A DNA stretch of 64,000 nucleotides from positions 62,001-126,000 of the forward strand of contig CAYULW010000001.1 of assembly GCA_964445815.1 (NCBI GenBank). Reading direction: 5' to 3'. Position 1 is the stretch's first letter. Each line of letters begins with the position of its first letter. This document shows positions 32,212 to 41,670 of this stretch, in pieces. This stretch comes from CAYULW01 sp964445815. GTDB lineage: Bacteria; Bacteroidota; Bacteroidia; Flavobacteriales_E; Vicingaceae. Under the pieces are notes generated by a model, which saw only the letters and a program-made list of their open reading frames with translations, was not told the origin of the DNA and searched no databases. Position numbers and translations under genes: made by a program.

Positions 32212-33926
32212 TAAAGTTTCAAATCTTTCACCATCAGTTGTAAGCTTTTTTCTCCCCGCCATTCGTTTTCATCTATCACAAAAGCCATGTCAAAAGCTTG
32301 TCCTGATTTAACCTTTTTAAAGTAATGTCCTAAACCAAAGCCAATGGCGTTTATGCTATGTTTTGGGTCAGAAGGATGAAAAACAGTCAATTTTAAATGC
32401 TCATTTTCCTTCCCCACTTGTTTGGCATAGCCTTTATCTTTTAATCCTCTTGCCAAGAATACTGGGCGTCTGTTTTCAGGTCCGAAAGGAGCAAACTGTT
32501 TAAGTACCTGATAAAACTTAGTATCTATTTGATCTAAAGTAATTTCTGTATTGATCTCAATTTGAGGAACAAGGAGTTCATCACTAATTGTGGACGCAAC
32601 CACTTCTTCAAATCGACTTTGGAAAGCCGGAACATTTTCAATGGGTAGTGTCATACCTGCTGCATATTTATGCCCACCAAATTGTTCTAAAATATCTTCG
32701 CATTGTTCGAGTGCCTCATAAACATCGAAGCCCTGCACTGAACGTGCTGATCCCGATGCTTTACCATTGCTTTCAGTTAAAATAATGGTTGGTCTGTAAT
32801 AGGATTCTATACAACGTGAGGCCACAATACCAACCACTCCCTTATGCCAGTTTTGCTGATAAAGTACCGTCGTTTTTTGCTGTTGGATCAATTCATTTTC
32901 TTTGATCATAGCAAGTGCCTCTTTGGTGATTTTCTGATCCAGATCTTTGCGCTCTATATTGTGATTATTAATCAACTGACTCATTTCTCTTGCGAAACTT
33001 TCATCTTTCGAGATCATCAATTCAACCGCTTTTTTACCATTTGCTATTCGACCGGCGGCATTGATTCTTGGTGCAATAATAAAAACCACATCCATCACGC
33101 TGAGTTCTGATTTTTCAAATCGTGCTTCTTTTAGCATGTAGCGAAAACCCATGTGTGGATTTTGGTTCAATTGCCGAAGACCGAAGTAACAAAATATGCG
33201 ATTTTCTCCAGTTATGGGCACAATGTCAGCACAAATGCTTACTGCTAAGAAGTCGAGCAGATGTAAAAAATACCGATCTTCAATATGGGCTTTTTGAGCA
33301 TAAGCTTGAATCAATTTAAACCCAACACCACAACCGGACAGTTCTTTATACGGGTAGCTACAATCTTTTCGCTTGGGGTCTAAAACAGCTGTGGCTTTGG
33401 GTAATTGTTCTCCGGGAGTATGGTGATCACAGATGATAAAATCAATGCCCTTTTCTTTCGCGTAGGCCACTTTATCGATGGCTTTAATGCCACAATCCAA
33501 GGCAATAATGAGCCGAATATCATTATCATGTGCATAGTCGATACCTTGATGAGAAATGCCATAACCTTCGGCATAACGATCGGGGATGTAGTAATCAATT
33601 TGTTCGTAGAATTGATTGAAAAAGGTATACATCATGGCCACGGAGGTGGTGCCGTCTACATCATAGTCTCCATAGATCAAAATGTTTTCATTTCGGGAAA
33701 TGGCTTGTTCAATACGATCAACAGCAGCCGACATATCATGCATTAGAAAGGGGTCATGAGTCTGTTGCCAATTCGGCCTAAAAAAAGCTTTGGCTTTTTC
33801 AAAAGAATCTATGTTCCTCTGAATCAAAATTTGACACAATGGAAGAGACAAGGAGTTGAGCTTTTCGCTTAAGTCTTGCAATTGCTTTTTGGGGCTTTGA
33901 TTTAAGAATTTCCATCGCTTTTGCAT
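32208..33926 (-). CDS. recJ: Single-stranded-DNA-specific 5'-3' exonuclease RecJ, 572 aa
   Basis: DHH-family nuclease of recombination and mismatch repair. Catalytic motifs are in order: IYGDYDVDGTTS (D87, D89, D91), LDCGIKA (D144), ICDHHTPG (D167-H168-H169), SGCGVGFKL, and in the DHHA1 part GWHKGVVGIVASR-like QNWHKGVVGIVASR and SARSVQGFD with FGGHKYAAGMT. An OB-like domain ends the protein (FLARGLKDKGYAKQ onward). Full length for the family. It is convergent with the barrel gene and divergent from the cysH-like gene. No operon partner. Confidence 0.96.
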   Translation of the reverse strand: MQKRWKFLNQSPKKQLQDLSEKLNSLSLPLCQILIQRNIDSFEKAKAFFRPNWQQTHDPFLMHDMSAAVDRIEQAISRNENILIYGDYDVDGTTSVAMMYTFFNQFYEQIDYYIPDRYAEGYGISHQGIDYAHDNDIRLIIALDCGIKAIDKVAYAKEKGIDFIICDHHTPGEQLPKATAVLDPKRKDCSYPYKELSGCGVGFKLIQAYAQKAHIEDRYFLHLLDFLAVSICADIVPITGENRIFCYFGLRQLNQNPHMGFRYMLKEARFEKSELSVMDVVFIIAPRINAAGRIANGKKAVELMISKDESFAREMSQLINNHNIERKDLDQKITKEALAMIKENELIQQQKTTVLYQQNWHKGVVGIVASRCIESYYRPTIILTESNGKASGSARSVQGFDVYEALEQCEDILEQFGGHKYAAGMTLPIENVPAFQSRFEEVVASTISDELLVPQIEINTEITLDQIDTKFYQVLKQFAPFGPENRRPVFLARGLKDKGYAKQVGKENEHLKLTVFHPSDPKHSINAIGFGLGHYFKKVKSGQAFDMAFVIDENEWRGEKSLQLMVKDLKLY

Positions 33927-34004
33927 GGACTAAAAGTAAGATAAAGCCAACAGATTTTTCATTTACAAGTCGTTTAGAGTACAGTTTAATCAATTTGATA
34001 GAAG

Positions 34005-34012
34005 TAAGTTTG
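34005..34012 (+). promoter_or_regulatory. -7 box immediately before the GTG of the CysH-like gene
   Basis: TAAGTTTG is an exact TAnnTTTG match and ends 4 nt before the GTG at 34017. If used, transcription would begin at or within a few bases of the start codon, giving a leaderless or nearly leaderless mRNA. The -33 element is imperfect (GTTTAA around 33984). Confidence 0.4.
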
Positions 34013-34016
34013 ACCT

Positions 34017-34676
34017 GTGAAAACAGTAGATGAAATACATTCTGATATAATAAAATACAAAAAAGAGGGGAAAAGATTGTTTGCGACTTCTTCATTTCAA
34101 ACACATAGTATTCCTCTATTGCACATTATCAGTCGAATAGATAAAAGCATTCCTGTGTATTATTTAAACACAGGATTTTTGTTTCCTGAGACTTTGAAAT
34201 TTAAAGATCAGCTTCAAGTAAGTTTAGGTTTGAAATTTGTTTCGTTGGAATCAGCAGTCCCGAAAAGTCAACAAAAAGACTCAAAAGGACAATTGTTATT
34301 TACTTCTGATCCCGATTATTGTTGTTATTTGAATAAAGTGAAACCAATAGAACCATTACTTAACAAATATGATGTTTGGATAAATGGAATAAGAGCCGAT
34401 CAGAATCGAAACAGATCAGGGATGAAAGAAGAAGAACTAACAAGGCAAGCTGCCTTGAGATATCACCCAATCTTGACATGGACTTCAAAGGATATTTCTG
34501 TCTATAGAAAGGAGCATCAATTACCTCCTCATCCCTTAGAGGCCAAAGGATACTTAAGTCTTGGTTGTGAGCCTTGCACACGTAAATCGATTGACCAGAA
34601 TGAAGAACGTAATTCTAGGTGGTATGGATTGAACAAGATGGAATGTGGACTTCATACAGAATTAGTAAAAAAGTAA
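34017..34676 (+). CDS. cysH: Assimilatory APS/PAPS reductase (CysH type), 219 aa
   Basis: Reduces adenylyl sulfate (or PAPS) to sulfite. All four Cys expected for the [4Fe-4S] type are present: Cys102-Cys103 in DYCCYLNKVKP and Cys184/Cys187 in LGCEPCTRK; the catalytic Cys210 lies in ECGLHTE near the C-terminus. The Cys-Cys...CxxC set favours adenylyl-sulfate reductase over the iron-free PAPS type. FATSSFQTHSIPLLHII and VYYLNTGFLFPET are the nucleotide-binding region. It starts with GTG and no better ATG exists in frame. Only an epimerase gene is downstream (3 nt), so other sulfate-assimilation genes must be elsewhere. Confidence 0.88.
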   Translation: MKTVDEIHSDIIKYKKEGKRLFATSSFQTHSIPLLHIISRIDKSIPVYYLNTGFLFPETLKFKDQLQVSLGLKFVSLESAVPKSQQKDSKGQLLFTSDPDYCCYLNKVKPIEPLLNKYDVWINGIRADQNRNRSGMKEEELTRQAALRYHPILTWTSKDISVYRKEHQLPPHPLEAKGYLSLGCEPCTRKSIDQNEERNSRWYGLNKMECGLHTELVKK

Positions 34677-34679
34677 ACT

Positions 34680-35591
34680 ATGAATGTATTAATAACCGGC
34701 GGAGCAGGATATATAGGGTCAGGTTTAACTTATAGACTTGTCAATGATTCACAAATAGATAAAGTTATTATTTATGATAACCTAAGTAGAGGAAACAGAA
34801 ACTTGTTTATTGGGCAATCCAGGCTTAGGAAAGTTGAATTTATTCAAGGAGATTTATTAGACTCTAGATCCTTAGGTAAAGCTTTGATAGGGGTAGATGT
34901 AGTTTATCATCTTGCTGCTAATGTCACAACTCCTTTTTCGGATCAGAATCCACACTTATTTGAACAAGTAAATCACTGGGGCACAGCAGAACTAGTTAAC
35001 GCAATTGAAAAAAGTTCCGTTAGCACACTCATATATCTGAGCAGTGCTTCTGTTTATGGAGCTTCAAAAACAGCAAAGAAGGTTGGTGATGAGCTAAACC
35101 CCGGGACATTCTATGGGATTTCTAAAATGCGTGGTGAAGAGCAGGTTCTTAGACTTAATGATAAGGTTAAGACCTATATTATTCGATGTGGAAATGTATA
35201 TGGGTATAATAAAAGTATGCGATTTGATGCGGTTATTAATGCTTTTTTATTTGATGCAAACTTTAAGAAGAGGATAACAGTGCATGGCACTGGTGAACAA
35301 AAAAGATCATTTATATATATAACTAAGGCTACCGAAGCATTGGCTAAATTAACTCATGGAAGCGTAAAAAGAGGAACATATAATTTGGTTGATAGAACAA
35401 TGGCTGTTGGAGAAATTGTAGAAGAAATAAGGAAGCTCTTTCCTAATCTTGAATTCTTATTTATCAATCAACATATGCAAATGCGTGAGCTTCAAGTAGA
35501 ACCTTCACAAAAGATATCGGCTTTGTTTGAAAAAATGGGATTTTCTTTTTTAGAAGAACTAGAACAGTTTAGAGATAGCTTTACTTTTTAG
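34680..35591 (+). CDS. NAD-dependent epimerase/dehydratase (extended SDR), 303 aa
   Basis: Nucleotide-sugar-type short-chain dehydrogenase. Rossmann start VLITGGAGYIGSGLTYRL (GxxGxxG), acidic NAD-ribose residue in IIYDNLSRG, VYHLAANVTTPF, catalytic Ser/Tyr/Lys in LSSASVYGAS and FYGISKMRGEE (YxxxK), and ERRSFIYI-like QKRSFIYITKATEAL. It is an intact enzyme of the UDP-glucose epimerase-like group; the substrate cannot be assigned. It sits 3 nt after cysH, so the two are probably cotranscribed although their chemistry is unrelated. It converges on rsmI with an 11-nt overlap. Confidence 0.87.
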   Translation: MNVLITGGAGYIGSGLTYRLVNDSQIDKVIIYDNLSRGNRNLFIGQSRLRKVEFIQGDLLDSRSLGKALIGVDVVYHLAANVTTPFSDQNPHLFEQVNHWGTAELVNAIEKSSVSTLIYLSSASVYGASKTAKKVGDELNPGTFYGISKMRGEEQVLRLNDKVKTYIIRCGNVYGYNKSMRFDAVINAFLFDANFKKRITVHGTGEQKRSFIYITKATEALAKLTHGSVKRGTYNLVDRTMAVGEIVEEIRKLFPNLEFLFINQHMQMRELQVEPSQKISALFEKMGFSFLEELEQFRDSFTF

Positions 35592-36264
35592 AACCTGCAA
35601 AGCCCTTTACAACCAACACAATTTCTCCCTTTAATGTGTTAGTATTGTAATAATCAATCAATTCACTGAGGTGGCCTCTAACGGTTTCTTCATGTATTTT
35701 AGTCAATTCTCGCGAAACGGAGACGAAGCGATCCTCTTCAAAAAATTCCAATAACTGTGTTAAGGTTTTGATCAAGCGATGAGGAGACTCATAAAATATC
35801 AGGGTTCGTTCTTCTTCTTTCAGTTTTTTTAGTCTTGTCTGGCGTCCCTTTTTAACGGGTAAAAAACCCTCAAAGACAAACTTTTCAGCAGGAAGTCCCG
35901 AATTTACTATTGCCGGTACAAAAGCGGTTGCTCCAGGTAGACACTCCACTTCTATTTCGTTCTGAATGCACAAGCGATTCAATAAAAATCCGGGATCAGA
36001 GATGGCAGGTGTGCCTGCATCGGTAATTAAAGCAATGGTCTCACCATTTTGCAAACGTGTAAGAAGTTTATCACTGACTTTGTGTTCGTTGTGTTGGTGA
36101 TAAGATTGTAATGGTTTGGAAATGTCATAGTGCTTCAATAATTTTTGACTGGTTCTCGTGTCTTCGCATAAGATCAGATCAACAGTCTTTAGTATTTCCA
36201 CAGCTCTATAAGTCATGTCTTTCAAATTGCCGATGGGCGTTGGAACCAGATAAAGTTTTGACAT
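35581..36264 (-). CDS. rsmI: 16S rRNA (cytidine-1402-2'-O)-methyltransferase, 227 aa
   Basis: Methylates the ribose of C1402 in the decoding centre of 16S rRNA. The tetrapyrrole-methylase fold is recognised by LYLVPTPIGNLKDMTYRAVEIL, LILCEDTRTSQKLL (diagnostic for RsmI), ALITDAGTPAISDPGFLL, CLPGATAFVPAIVNSGLP and FEGFLPVKKGRQTRL, followed by FYESPHRL. It ends without the extra C-terminal domain of longer forms, as is usual in Bacteroidota. On the minus strand an exact TAATTTTG box lies at 36276-36269, a few bases before the ATG, again suggesting a very short leader. Confidence 0.96.
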   Translation of the reverse strand: MSKLYLVPTPIGNLKDMTYRAVEILKTVDLILCEDTRTSQKLLKHYDISKPLQSYHQHNEHKVSDKLLTRLQNGETIALITDAGTPAISDPGFLLNRLCIQNEIEVECLPGATAFVPAIVNSGLPAEKFVFEGFLPVKKGRQTRLKKLKEEERTLIFYESPHRLIKTLTQLLEFFEEDRFVSVSRELTKIHEETVRGHLSELIDYYNTNTLKGEIVLVVKGFAGSKK

Positions 36265-36328
36265 GAATCAAAATTATACTTTGTAATTCAAATCTCCATG
36301 TCAATTAGAATACTCGTTAATTTGCATT

Positions 36329-37096
36329 ATGTCAATTCAGATTTCGGTTGTCATTATTACCTTTAACGAAGAGCGGAACATTGAAAGATGTCTCCAATCA
36401 GTTCAGGAATTGGCAGATGAAATTCTGGTTGTAGACTCCTATTCTACTGATGCTACGAAATCAATATGTGAGCAATACAATGTCCGTTTTTTAGAACACG
36501 ACTTTGAAGGACATATCGAACAAAAAAACTGGGCAAAAGATCAGGCTAAGTACGATTATATTTTGTCTCTGGATGCAGATGAAGCCTTAGATGAAGTGCT
36601 TAAGCGTTCTATTTTTGAAGTCAAGGAGAACTGGAAAGAAAGTGGATATAAAATGAATCGTTTAACCAATTATTGTGGGCATTGGGTGCGACATTCGGGT
36701 TGGTATCCGGATATCAAGCTGAGGTTGTTTGATCGCAGAACAGGCTATTGGGGAGGCAATAATCCTCATGATAAATTCATTTTGAAAGACAACATCAAAG
36801 CAGGTCACCTTAAAGGAGACATTTTACATTACTCTTATTATACGCGAGAAGATCACTTGAAACAAATCCATTATTTTTCAGATATAGGCTCTAAAGCTCT
36901 AGCCAAAAAAGGCATACGATCGAGCTATTTAAAACTGATCATCAAACCTTTAGCTCGATTTATGAAAGCTTATATACTTAATATGGGCTTTTTGGATGGT
37001 AAGGCAGGCTTTGATATTGCACGTTATTCAGCCTATTCTAATTATTTGAAGTACAAAAAACTGATGACTTTAAAAGCTCAGGAAAAAAATGTCTAA
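36329..37096 (+). CDS. Family 2 glycosyltransferase (WaaE/KdtX-like), 255 aa
   Basis: GT-A type transferase. The start ISVVIITFNEERNIERCLQSVQ is the GT2 nucleotide-binding region; VVDSYSTDATKSIC and LSLDADEALDE hold the acidic metal/nucleotide residues (DADE). The C-terminal half (YPDIKLRLFDRRTGYWGG, HYSYYTREDHLKQIHYFS) matches the WaaE/KdtX group that adds a hexose to the lipopolysaccharide inner core. No membrane segment; expected on the cytoplasmic face. Its end overlaps the next glycosyltransferase by 8 nt, so both are one operon, probably in lipopolysaccharide or capsule assembly. Confidence 0.9.
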   Translation: MSIQISVVIITFNEERNIERCLQSVQELADEILVVDSYSTDATKSICEQYNVRFLEHDFEGHIEQKNWAKDQAKYDYILSLDADEALDEVLKRSIFEVKENWKESGYKMNRLTNYCGHWVRHSGWYPDIKLRLFDRRTGYWGGNNPHDKFILKDNIKAGHLKGDILHYSYYTREDHLKQIHYFSDIGSKALAKKGIRSSYLKLIIKPLARFMKAYILNMGFLDGKAGFDIARYSAYSNYLKYKKLMTLKAQEKNV

Positions 37097-38186
37097 GCTG
37101 CGCATATTACATATTGTCACAGCTTTAAGCTGGAGAGGAGGAGAACAACAAGTGACTTATTTGTTAGGGGAATTAAAAGCTGAAGTAGATGCTTTTGTTT
37201 TGTGTTCTGTGGGTTCAGTCATGGAGCAATATTGCATTCAAAACAGGATCAACTATACGAGTGTAAAAAAGGGTTCAGGCATAGACCTCTTTTATGCCAA
37301 ACGCATCAAAGAAGTCTGCGTTGAATATCAGATAGACTTGATTCACCTGCACGATGCCCATGCACATACCTATGCTATATTGGCGGCCGACTTCTGGAAA
37401 AATAAAGTGCCTTTGATTTTGAGTAGACGAGTTGACTTTCCAATAAAAAAGAAATGGACCTCTAAGCATAAATACAATCACTCACAGATAAAAAAAATAC
37501 TCTGTGTGAGTGATAAAATCAGGGAGATAACTTCACAAGGGATAAAAGATAAAAGCAAACTGAAAACAGTGTATTCCGGCATTGATCTGAACAAATTTGC
37601 TAAGCCTAATAATACACTACGTGAAGAATATGGAATCAGCGAAGATGTTTTTCTTGTTGGGAATACTTCAGCTCTAGCGGATCATAAAGATTATTTTACC
37701 TTCTTGGATGTTGTGAAGATGGTTACCGATCAAGAAAAGAGTATCCGATTCATCATAATGGGCGATGGCCCAATGATGGAGGAGATAAAAACCTATGCTA
37801 AGCAACTTAATCTGGAAAAACAAGTCATATTCACGGGCTTTCGCAATGATATTCCAACCGTAATAACAGGGTTAGACTTGTTCTTTATCAGCTCAAAAAC
37901 GGAAGGTCTGGGCACCTCAATATTGGATGCTTTTGCTGCAGGAGTACCTGTTTTGGCCACTGCAGCCGGTGGAATTCCTGAGCTGGTAAAAGATGAAGAA
38001 ACCGGTTTGTTAAGGCAGGTTGGGGATGCAGCTGGATTGTCTCAAGCCATTTTTAGATTGCAAACAGATAAAAAACTCCGTGAACAACTTGTGAAGAATG
38101 CCTCTTTATTTGTTCAGCGTTTTGATAAAAGCAATACGGCAAAACAGACATTTAAGTGTTATAAGGAAGCTCTTTTTCCTGATTAA
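37089..38186 (+). CDS. Family 4 glycosyltransferase, 365 aa
   Basis: GT-B type transferase. N-lobe: LRILHIVTALSWRGGEQQVTYLL (the G-G-x-E/Q donor loop). C-lobe: VYSGIDLNKF hinge, LVGNTSALADHKDY, RFIIMGDGPMMEEI, FTGFRNDIP and the E-x7-E motif region SSKTEGLGTSILDAFAAGVPVLATAAGGIPELV. Full length. Translationally coupled with the upstream GT2 (8-nt overlap). It probably adds a sugar in surface glycan assembly, consistent with the O-antigen ligase gene next to it. That gene converges on it with an unusually long 35-nt overlap of coding sequences. Confidence 0.92.
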   Translation: MSKLRILHIVTALSWRGGEQQVTYLLGELKAEVDAFVLCSVGSVMEQYCIQNRINYTSVKKGSGIDLFYAKRIKEVCVEYQIDLIHLHDAHAHTYAILAADFWKNKVPLILSRRVDFPIKKKWTSKHKYNHSQIKKILCVSDKIREITSQGIKDKSKLKTVYSGIDLNKFAKPNNTLREEYGISEDVFLVGNTSALADHKDYFTFLDVVKMVTDQEKSIRFIIMGDGPMMEEIKTYAKQLNLEKQVIFTGFRNDIPTVITGLDLFFISSKTEGLGTSILDAFAAGVPVLATAAGGIPELVKDEETGLLRQVGDAAGLSQAIFRLQTDKKLREQLVKNASLFVQRFDKSNTAKQTFKCYKEALFPD

Positions 38187-39762
38187 CACCAAAAAGAATT
38201 AAAGCATAGAACAAAACGGAAAAGGTAATTCCCGCTTGAGTTTCAAATGTGTCTTCCATCAAACAAGAAATGGCAAGTATCAAGGTAAAAATACCATACA
38301 GTAAAGAGTCTTTAACTTGAAAAAACGGGTAAAAAAGCATGAATACAAAGACAATAAGCCCTCCAATACCCAAGGCTAACCAAAATGTTAGGTATTGATT
38401 GTGTGCTCTTTTTCTATATTTTTCATCAAGTGCCGAATTGTCAATAACATATTGTGCTGTCATTTCCTTTTTGACATCGCCGGTACCAACACCAATCCAG
38501 TAATTCTTTTTTATGAGGTTCCAGGCCGTTTTCCAATATTCGAAACGCATAACCAATGAGTAGCCATTAATGCTTCCATAATTCCTCCATTGGTCAAACT
38601 CATAAAAGGTTTGATGAATTCTGTTTTGAATCGGATTGTGATTCAAATAGTAGACATTGGCAATTCCATTTTCGATCGCTTTGATTTCGCGTTTGCTTAA
38701 TGTTGAGAAGCCTAGTGAGTCCTTTTTAAGTCCCTTAGAAGACATGTATCTTAAAAGCGTATAAAACAAGGGGTTCCCTTTATGATCTTTTCCCTTGTAG
38801 TTCATGGCACTCACTTTCTCCCACTCATCTCTAAGTTCTTTGTAGGCAAAAAAATGGCTAATTAGCACTCCGTTTTCTTTCTTTGAGTTGAAATTATGTA
38901 TGTATGGGTTCCCATTCTTTGTAGTGTCTGTCAATTTGTATTGATCAAAGCTTAATTCAACAGGGGTGCTATAATCACGATAGATGTTTTGAATCTGATG
39001 ATTGCTGAAAATAGAAACAACAATTAGTATTCCGATAAAGGAAATTTTACTGAAAGTGGAGTTTTTCTTTCTAAAAACGAATACAATGAGCCTTAATAAA
39101 CCTGCCAATAAAAGACAGACTAAACCGGTTACCAATTCAAATAAAGATAATGCTATACACAGCCATATGATGCTTAGATAGAGTAATACGATGATGGCTT
39201 TATTCCGATAGATAGGCCTAAAATAGAAAAGCAAAACAACAAGTAGGGCGATGTTTAACCCGTAGCGTATATGAGAGATATAAATGGCAAGTTCCCTTTT
39301 ATCTGTGACAGGTTCAAAGCCTATTTCTAGAAACTTCAATAAGCTGATCAAGCTTATGATGATGGTAGAGCTCCAATAAATATTGAGCAGCCCTTTCCAT
39401 TCATTTAGTTTTAGTTTCCGTGTCGTTGCGATGATAATGGGAATTGACAATAAAGGCAATTTTGTGGTGATATCTTTCATGCCATAATCAAAATCGGTGG
39501 TCCAGATTAAACCTAATGCATGCAAAATGAATAGCCCAACCACCGGAAACAAAAGCGTATTGGATTTAAATGATTTCCATTTGTTCAAAAAGTCAAATTC
39601 TAAAATCCAATTGCCCAGTAAAATAAACTGTCCGAGGCTCATTAAAAAGTTAGACCATGTTAAACCGCAGAGCATAACGGCTAAGCCTAGAAGGTAGAAA
39701 TGGCGATGTGTGAAATACCTTAATATGGACTTGCTTTTTTCAAAGCGATCAAAAAGACCCAA
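38152..39762 (-). CDS. O-antigen ligase family protein, 536 aa
   Basis: Polytopic membrane protein of the Wzy/WaaL/RfaL type with about eleven hydrophobic segments. There is a large extracytoplasmic loop in the middle (about residues 255-425) that includes a long Lys/Asp-rich portion. The end of that loop has IGVGTGDVKKEMTAQYV and KRAHNQYLTFWLALG; the RAHNxYL motif is typical of O-antigen ligases and holds the catalytic His. It would join a polyprenyl-linked polymer to an acceptor in the periplasm. It follows the S41 protease gene by 10 nt on the same strand; whether that is a functional operon is uncertain. Confidence 0.85.
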   Translation of the reverse strand: MGLFDRFEKSKSILRYFTHRHFYLLGLAVMLCGLTWSNFLMSLGQFILLGNWILEFDFLNKWKSFKSNTLLFPVVGLFILHALGLIWTTDFDYGMKDITTKLPLLSIPIIIATTRKLKLNEWKGLLNIYWSSTIIISLISLLKFLEIGFEPVTDKRELAIYISHIRYGLNIALLVVLLFYFRPIYRNKAIIVLLYLSIIWLCIALSLFELVTGLVCLLLAGLLRLIVFVFRKKNSTFSKISFIGILIVVSIFSNHQIQNIYRDYSTPVELSFDQYKLTDTTKNGNPYIHNFNSKKENGVLISHFFAYKELRDEWEKVSAMNYKGKDHKGNPLFYTLLRYMSSKGLKKDSLGFSTLSKREIKAIENGIANVYYLNHNPIQNRIHQTFYEFDQWRNYGSINGYSLVMRFEYWKTAWNLIKKNYWIGVGTGDVKKEMTAQYVIDNSALDEKYRKRAHNQYLTFWLALGIGGLIVFVFMLFYPFFQVKDSLLYGIFTLILAISCLMEDTFETQAGITFSVLFYALILFGVNQEKELPYNT

Positions 39763-39772
39763 GTTGTTTGTT

Positions 39773-41437
39773 TTAGTGTTTTAACGTGCCGGACAAAATA
39801 CTATTGTATTGATCTTTGTTAGCTAACACCTCTCTGGCTTTTAAAACATCTTGATCATTGGCTAAAGAGTGTTCGATTCTTCCATCCTGATAGAAATATC
39901 TCGAGATGATCTCGTTTTCCAGAACTTCCTCTATTTCCGTTTTAAAAACGCTTAGATCTTTTGTTACATCTTTCTCCATCTTTGCCTCCAGAGCCTTGTA
40001 CTCTTCTTCAGCCTTTTCAAAGTACTTTTCTTTTTGAGCAACATCCTTTAACTTTTCCAGAAGCTTCTCGCTTTGTGTGGTATAGTCTATGTCCTTATCT
40101 GACAGATAGCTTGTAAAAGCTTGATATTCATCATCAGTCAATTCAAAAACATCAGGCTCAGCAATAGAGGCATGCTTAAGCTGATAGTCATTAGCAAAAG
40201 TGAACATGAAGTGTCTGGAGAGCAGAGCAATAGTAATTGGGCTCAGTCTTTTTTCTTCTGTGCTAATGTCTGGTTTGATGCCTTTTCCATCATATACAGT
40301 TCTTTGCTTATTGATTGTTTTGAACGATTGCCTTAAAGAGTCGGGAATGTCTTCCGCCTTTCCCTGATCGTTTTTGTGGCTGTAGTCAATGCGTTGTATG
40401 CATCTCCCACTTGGAATGTAATATTTGGCCACAGTCACTTTTAGTTGTGAGTTATAACTGAGCGGTCGGGTCTGTTGTACCAAGCCTTTACCAAAAGTTT
40501 GCTTTCCGATAACCACAGCCCGATCATAATCTTGAAGTGCTCCGCAAACAATTTCCGAAGCAGAGGCAGAACCTTCATTGACAAGGATAGTGATTGGAAT
40601 TTCAGTATCAAGTGCCTCATTTTGGGCAACATACCTGGCATCCCATTCTTTTCTTTTTCCTCGTGTTTCAACCACTAAACTGCCTTTTGGAACAAACACA
40701 TTGACAATATTGACCGCTTCGATCAAAAGACCTCCACCATTGCCTCTAAGGTCGAAAATCAGTTCTTGCATGCCTTCTTTTTTAAGGGCTTTAAATGCAG
40801 CAATAAACTCCTTTGAGGCCGTTTGTGTAAAGCCGCTTAACTTAATGTAACCAATCCGCTGATCAATCATTCCATAATAAGGGACATCATCAATTTTTAT
40901 GTTCTCTCTCGTCACCTCTTTAGTCATCTTTACCTTTCCTTCAGGGGTTTCTCTTTCAATCTCCATCTTAACCATTGTTCCCGGTTGACCTTTTAAAAAG
41001 TCGCTGATCTCAGAGGTGCTTTTTTCTTCTACCGGGTTTCCATCCAGACTTAAAATAACGTCACCGGCTTTTAAGCCTGCTTTATGTGCCGGAAAATCTT
41101 CATAAGGTTCTGAAACGAATACGGTTCCATTGCTTTTGTGAATCAAAGCTCCAATTCCTCCGTATTGTCCGGTGGTCATGAATCTGAAGTCTTCTATCCT
41201 TGATTCCGGAATGTAATTGGTGTAAGGATCCAATGATTCAAGCATGCCGTCAATTGCCGTTTTCATTAATTCCCCCGGTTCGGTTTCATCTACATAATAG
41301 GTGTTCAGTTCTTTAAATAGCGTGCTGAAAATATCCAGGTTTTTAGATAGCTCGAAATACTTATCTCCAAAACCTAAAGAAAGCCATGAGAAGGCAATTA
41401 AGCTTGAAACCAAGATGACGGACTTAAATCTTTTCAT
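39773..41437 (-). CDS. S41-family C-terminal processing protease, 554 aa
   Basis: Periplasmic serine protease of the CtpA/Prc type. An N-terminal signal or anchor segment (about residues 5-24) is followed by the S41 N-terminal region ending at a PDZ domain (about 90-165; GQYGGIGALI, DFPAHKAGLKAGDVILSLDG). The catalytic core has the nucleophile Ser in GSASASEIV (about 289-297), the general-base Lys in FGKGLVQQ (about 317), and FDLRGNGGG. The long C-terminal part (about 370-554) is helical and charged. I start at 41437 because this ATG overlaps the yidD stop as ATGA; the longer ORF to 41491 would run antisense through a Pro/Gly-rich part of yidD frame. Confidence 0.92.
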   Translation of the reverse strand: MKRFKSVILVSSLIAFSWLSLGFGDKYFELSKNLDIFSTLFKELNTYYVDETEPGELMKTAIDGMLESLDPYTNYIPESRIEDFRFMTTGQYGGIGALIHKSNGTVFVSEPYEDFPAHKAGLKAGDVILSLDGNPVEEKSTSEISDFLKGQPGTMVKMEIERETPEGKVKMTKEVTRENIKIDDVPYYGMIDQRIGYIKLSGFTQTASKEFIAAFKALKKEGMQELIFDLRGNGGGLLIEAVNIVNVFVPKGSLVVETRGKRKEWDARYVAQNEALDTEIPITILVNEGSASASEIVCGALQDYDRAVVIGKQTFGKGLVQQTRPLSYNSQLKVTVAKYYIPSGRCIQRIDYSHKNDQGKAEDIPDSLRQSFKTINKQRTVYDGKGIKPDISTEEKRLSPITIALLSRHFMFTFANDYQLKHASIAEPDVFELTDDEYQAFTSYLSDKDIDYTTQSEKLLEKLKDVAQKEKYFEKAEEEYKALEAKMEKDVTKDLSVFKTEIEEVLENEIISRYFYQDGRIEHSLANDQDVLKAREVLANKDQYNSILSGTLKH

Positions 41438-41670
41438 TCTTTTTCTTTTTTTGGTACAGGATCGTATCCATACCCCCCCCAGGGGTGGCATGATAAAATC
41501 CGTTTAATTGCTAAATAAGATCCTTTGAAAGGGCCGTGTATTTCAAGAGCTTCTACTGCATAAGCAGAACAGGTTGGAGAGTATCGACAATTCGCTCCCA
41601 AGAGAGGAGAAATTGTCCATTGATATATCCGAACCAGTAGAATAAAGAACTTGCTAAGTAGCCTTTTCAT
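41434..41670 (-). CDS. yidD: Membrane protein insertion efficiency factor YidD, 78 aa
   Basis: Small protein associated with YidC-dependent membrane insertion. The sequence ISPLLGANCRYSPTCSAYAVEALEIHGPFKGSYLAIKRILSCHPWGGYGYDPVP (split by motif: three conserved Cys in CRYSPTCS and LSCHP, and a late GGYGYDPVP) is diagnostic. In most bacteria yidD follows rnpA, and it does here: its start lies 17 nt inside the rnpA end. Its stop overlaps the S41 protease start. The gene order rnpA-yidD is therefore conserved and coupled. Confidence 0.95.
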   Translation of the reverse strand: MKRLLSKFFILLVRIYQWTISPLLGANCRYSPTCSAYAVEALEIHGPFKGSYLAIKRILSCHPWGGYGYDPVPKKEKE

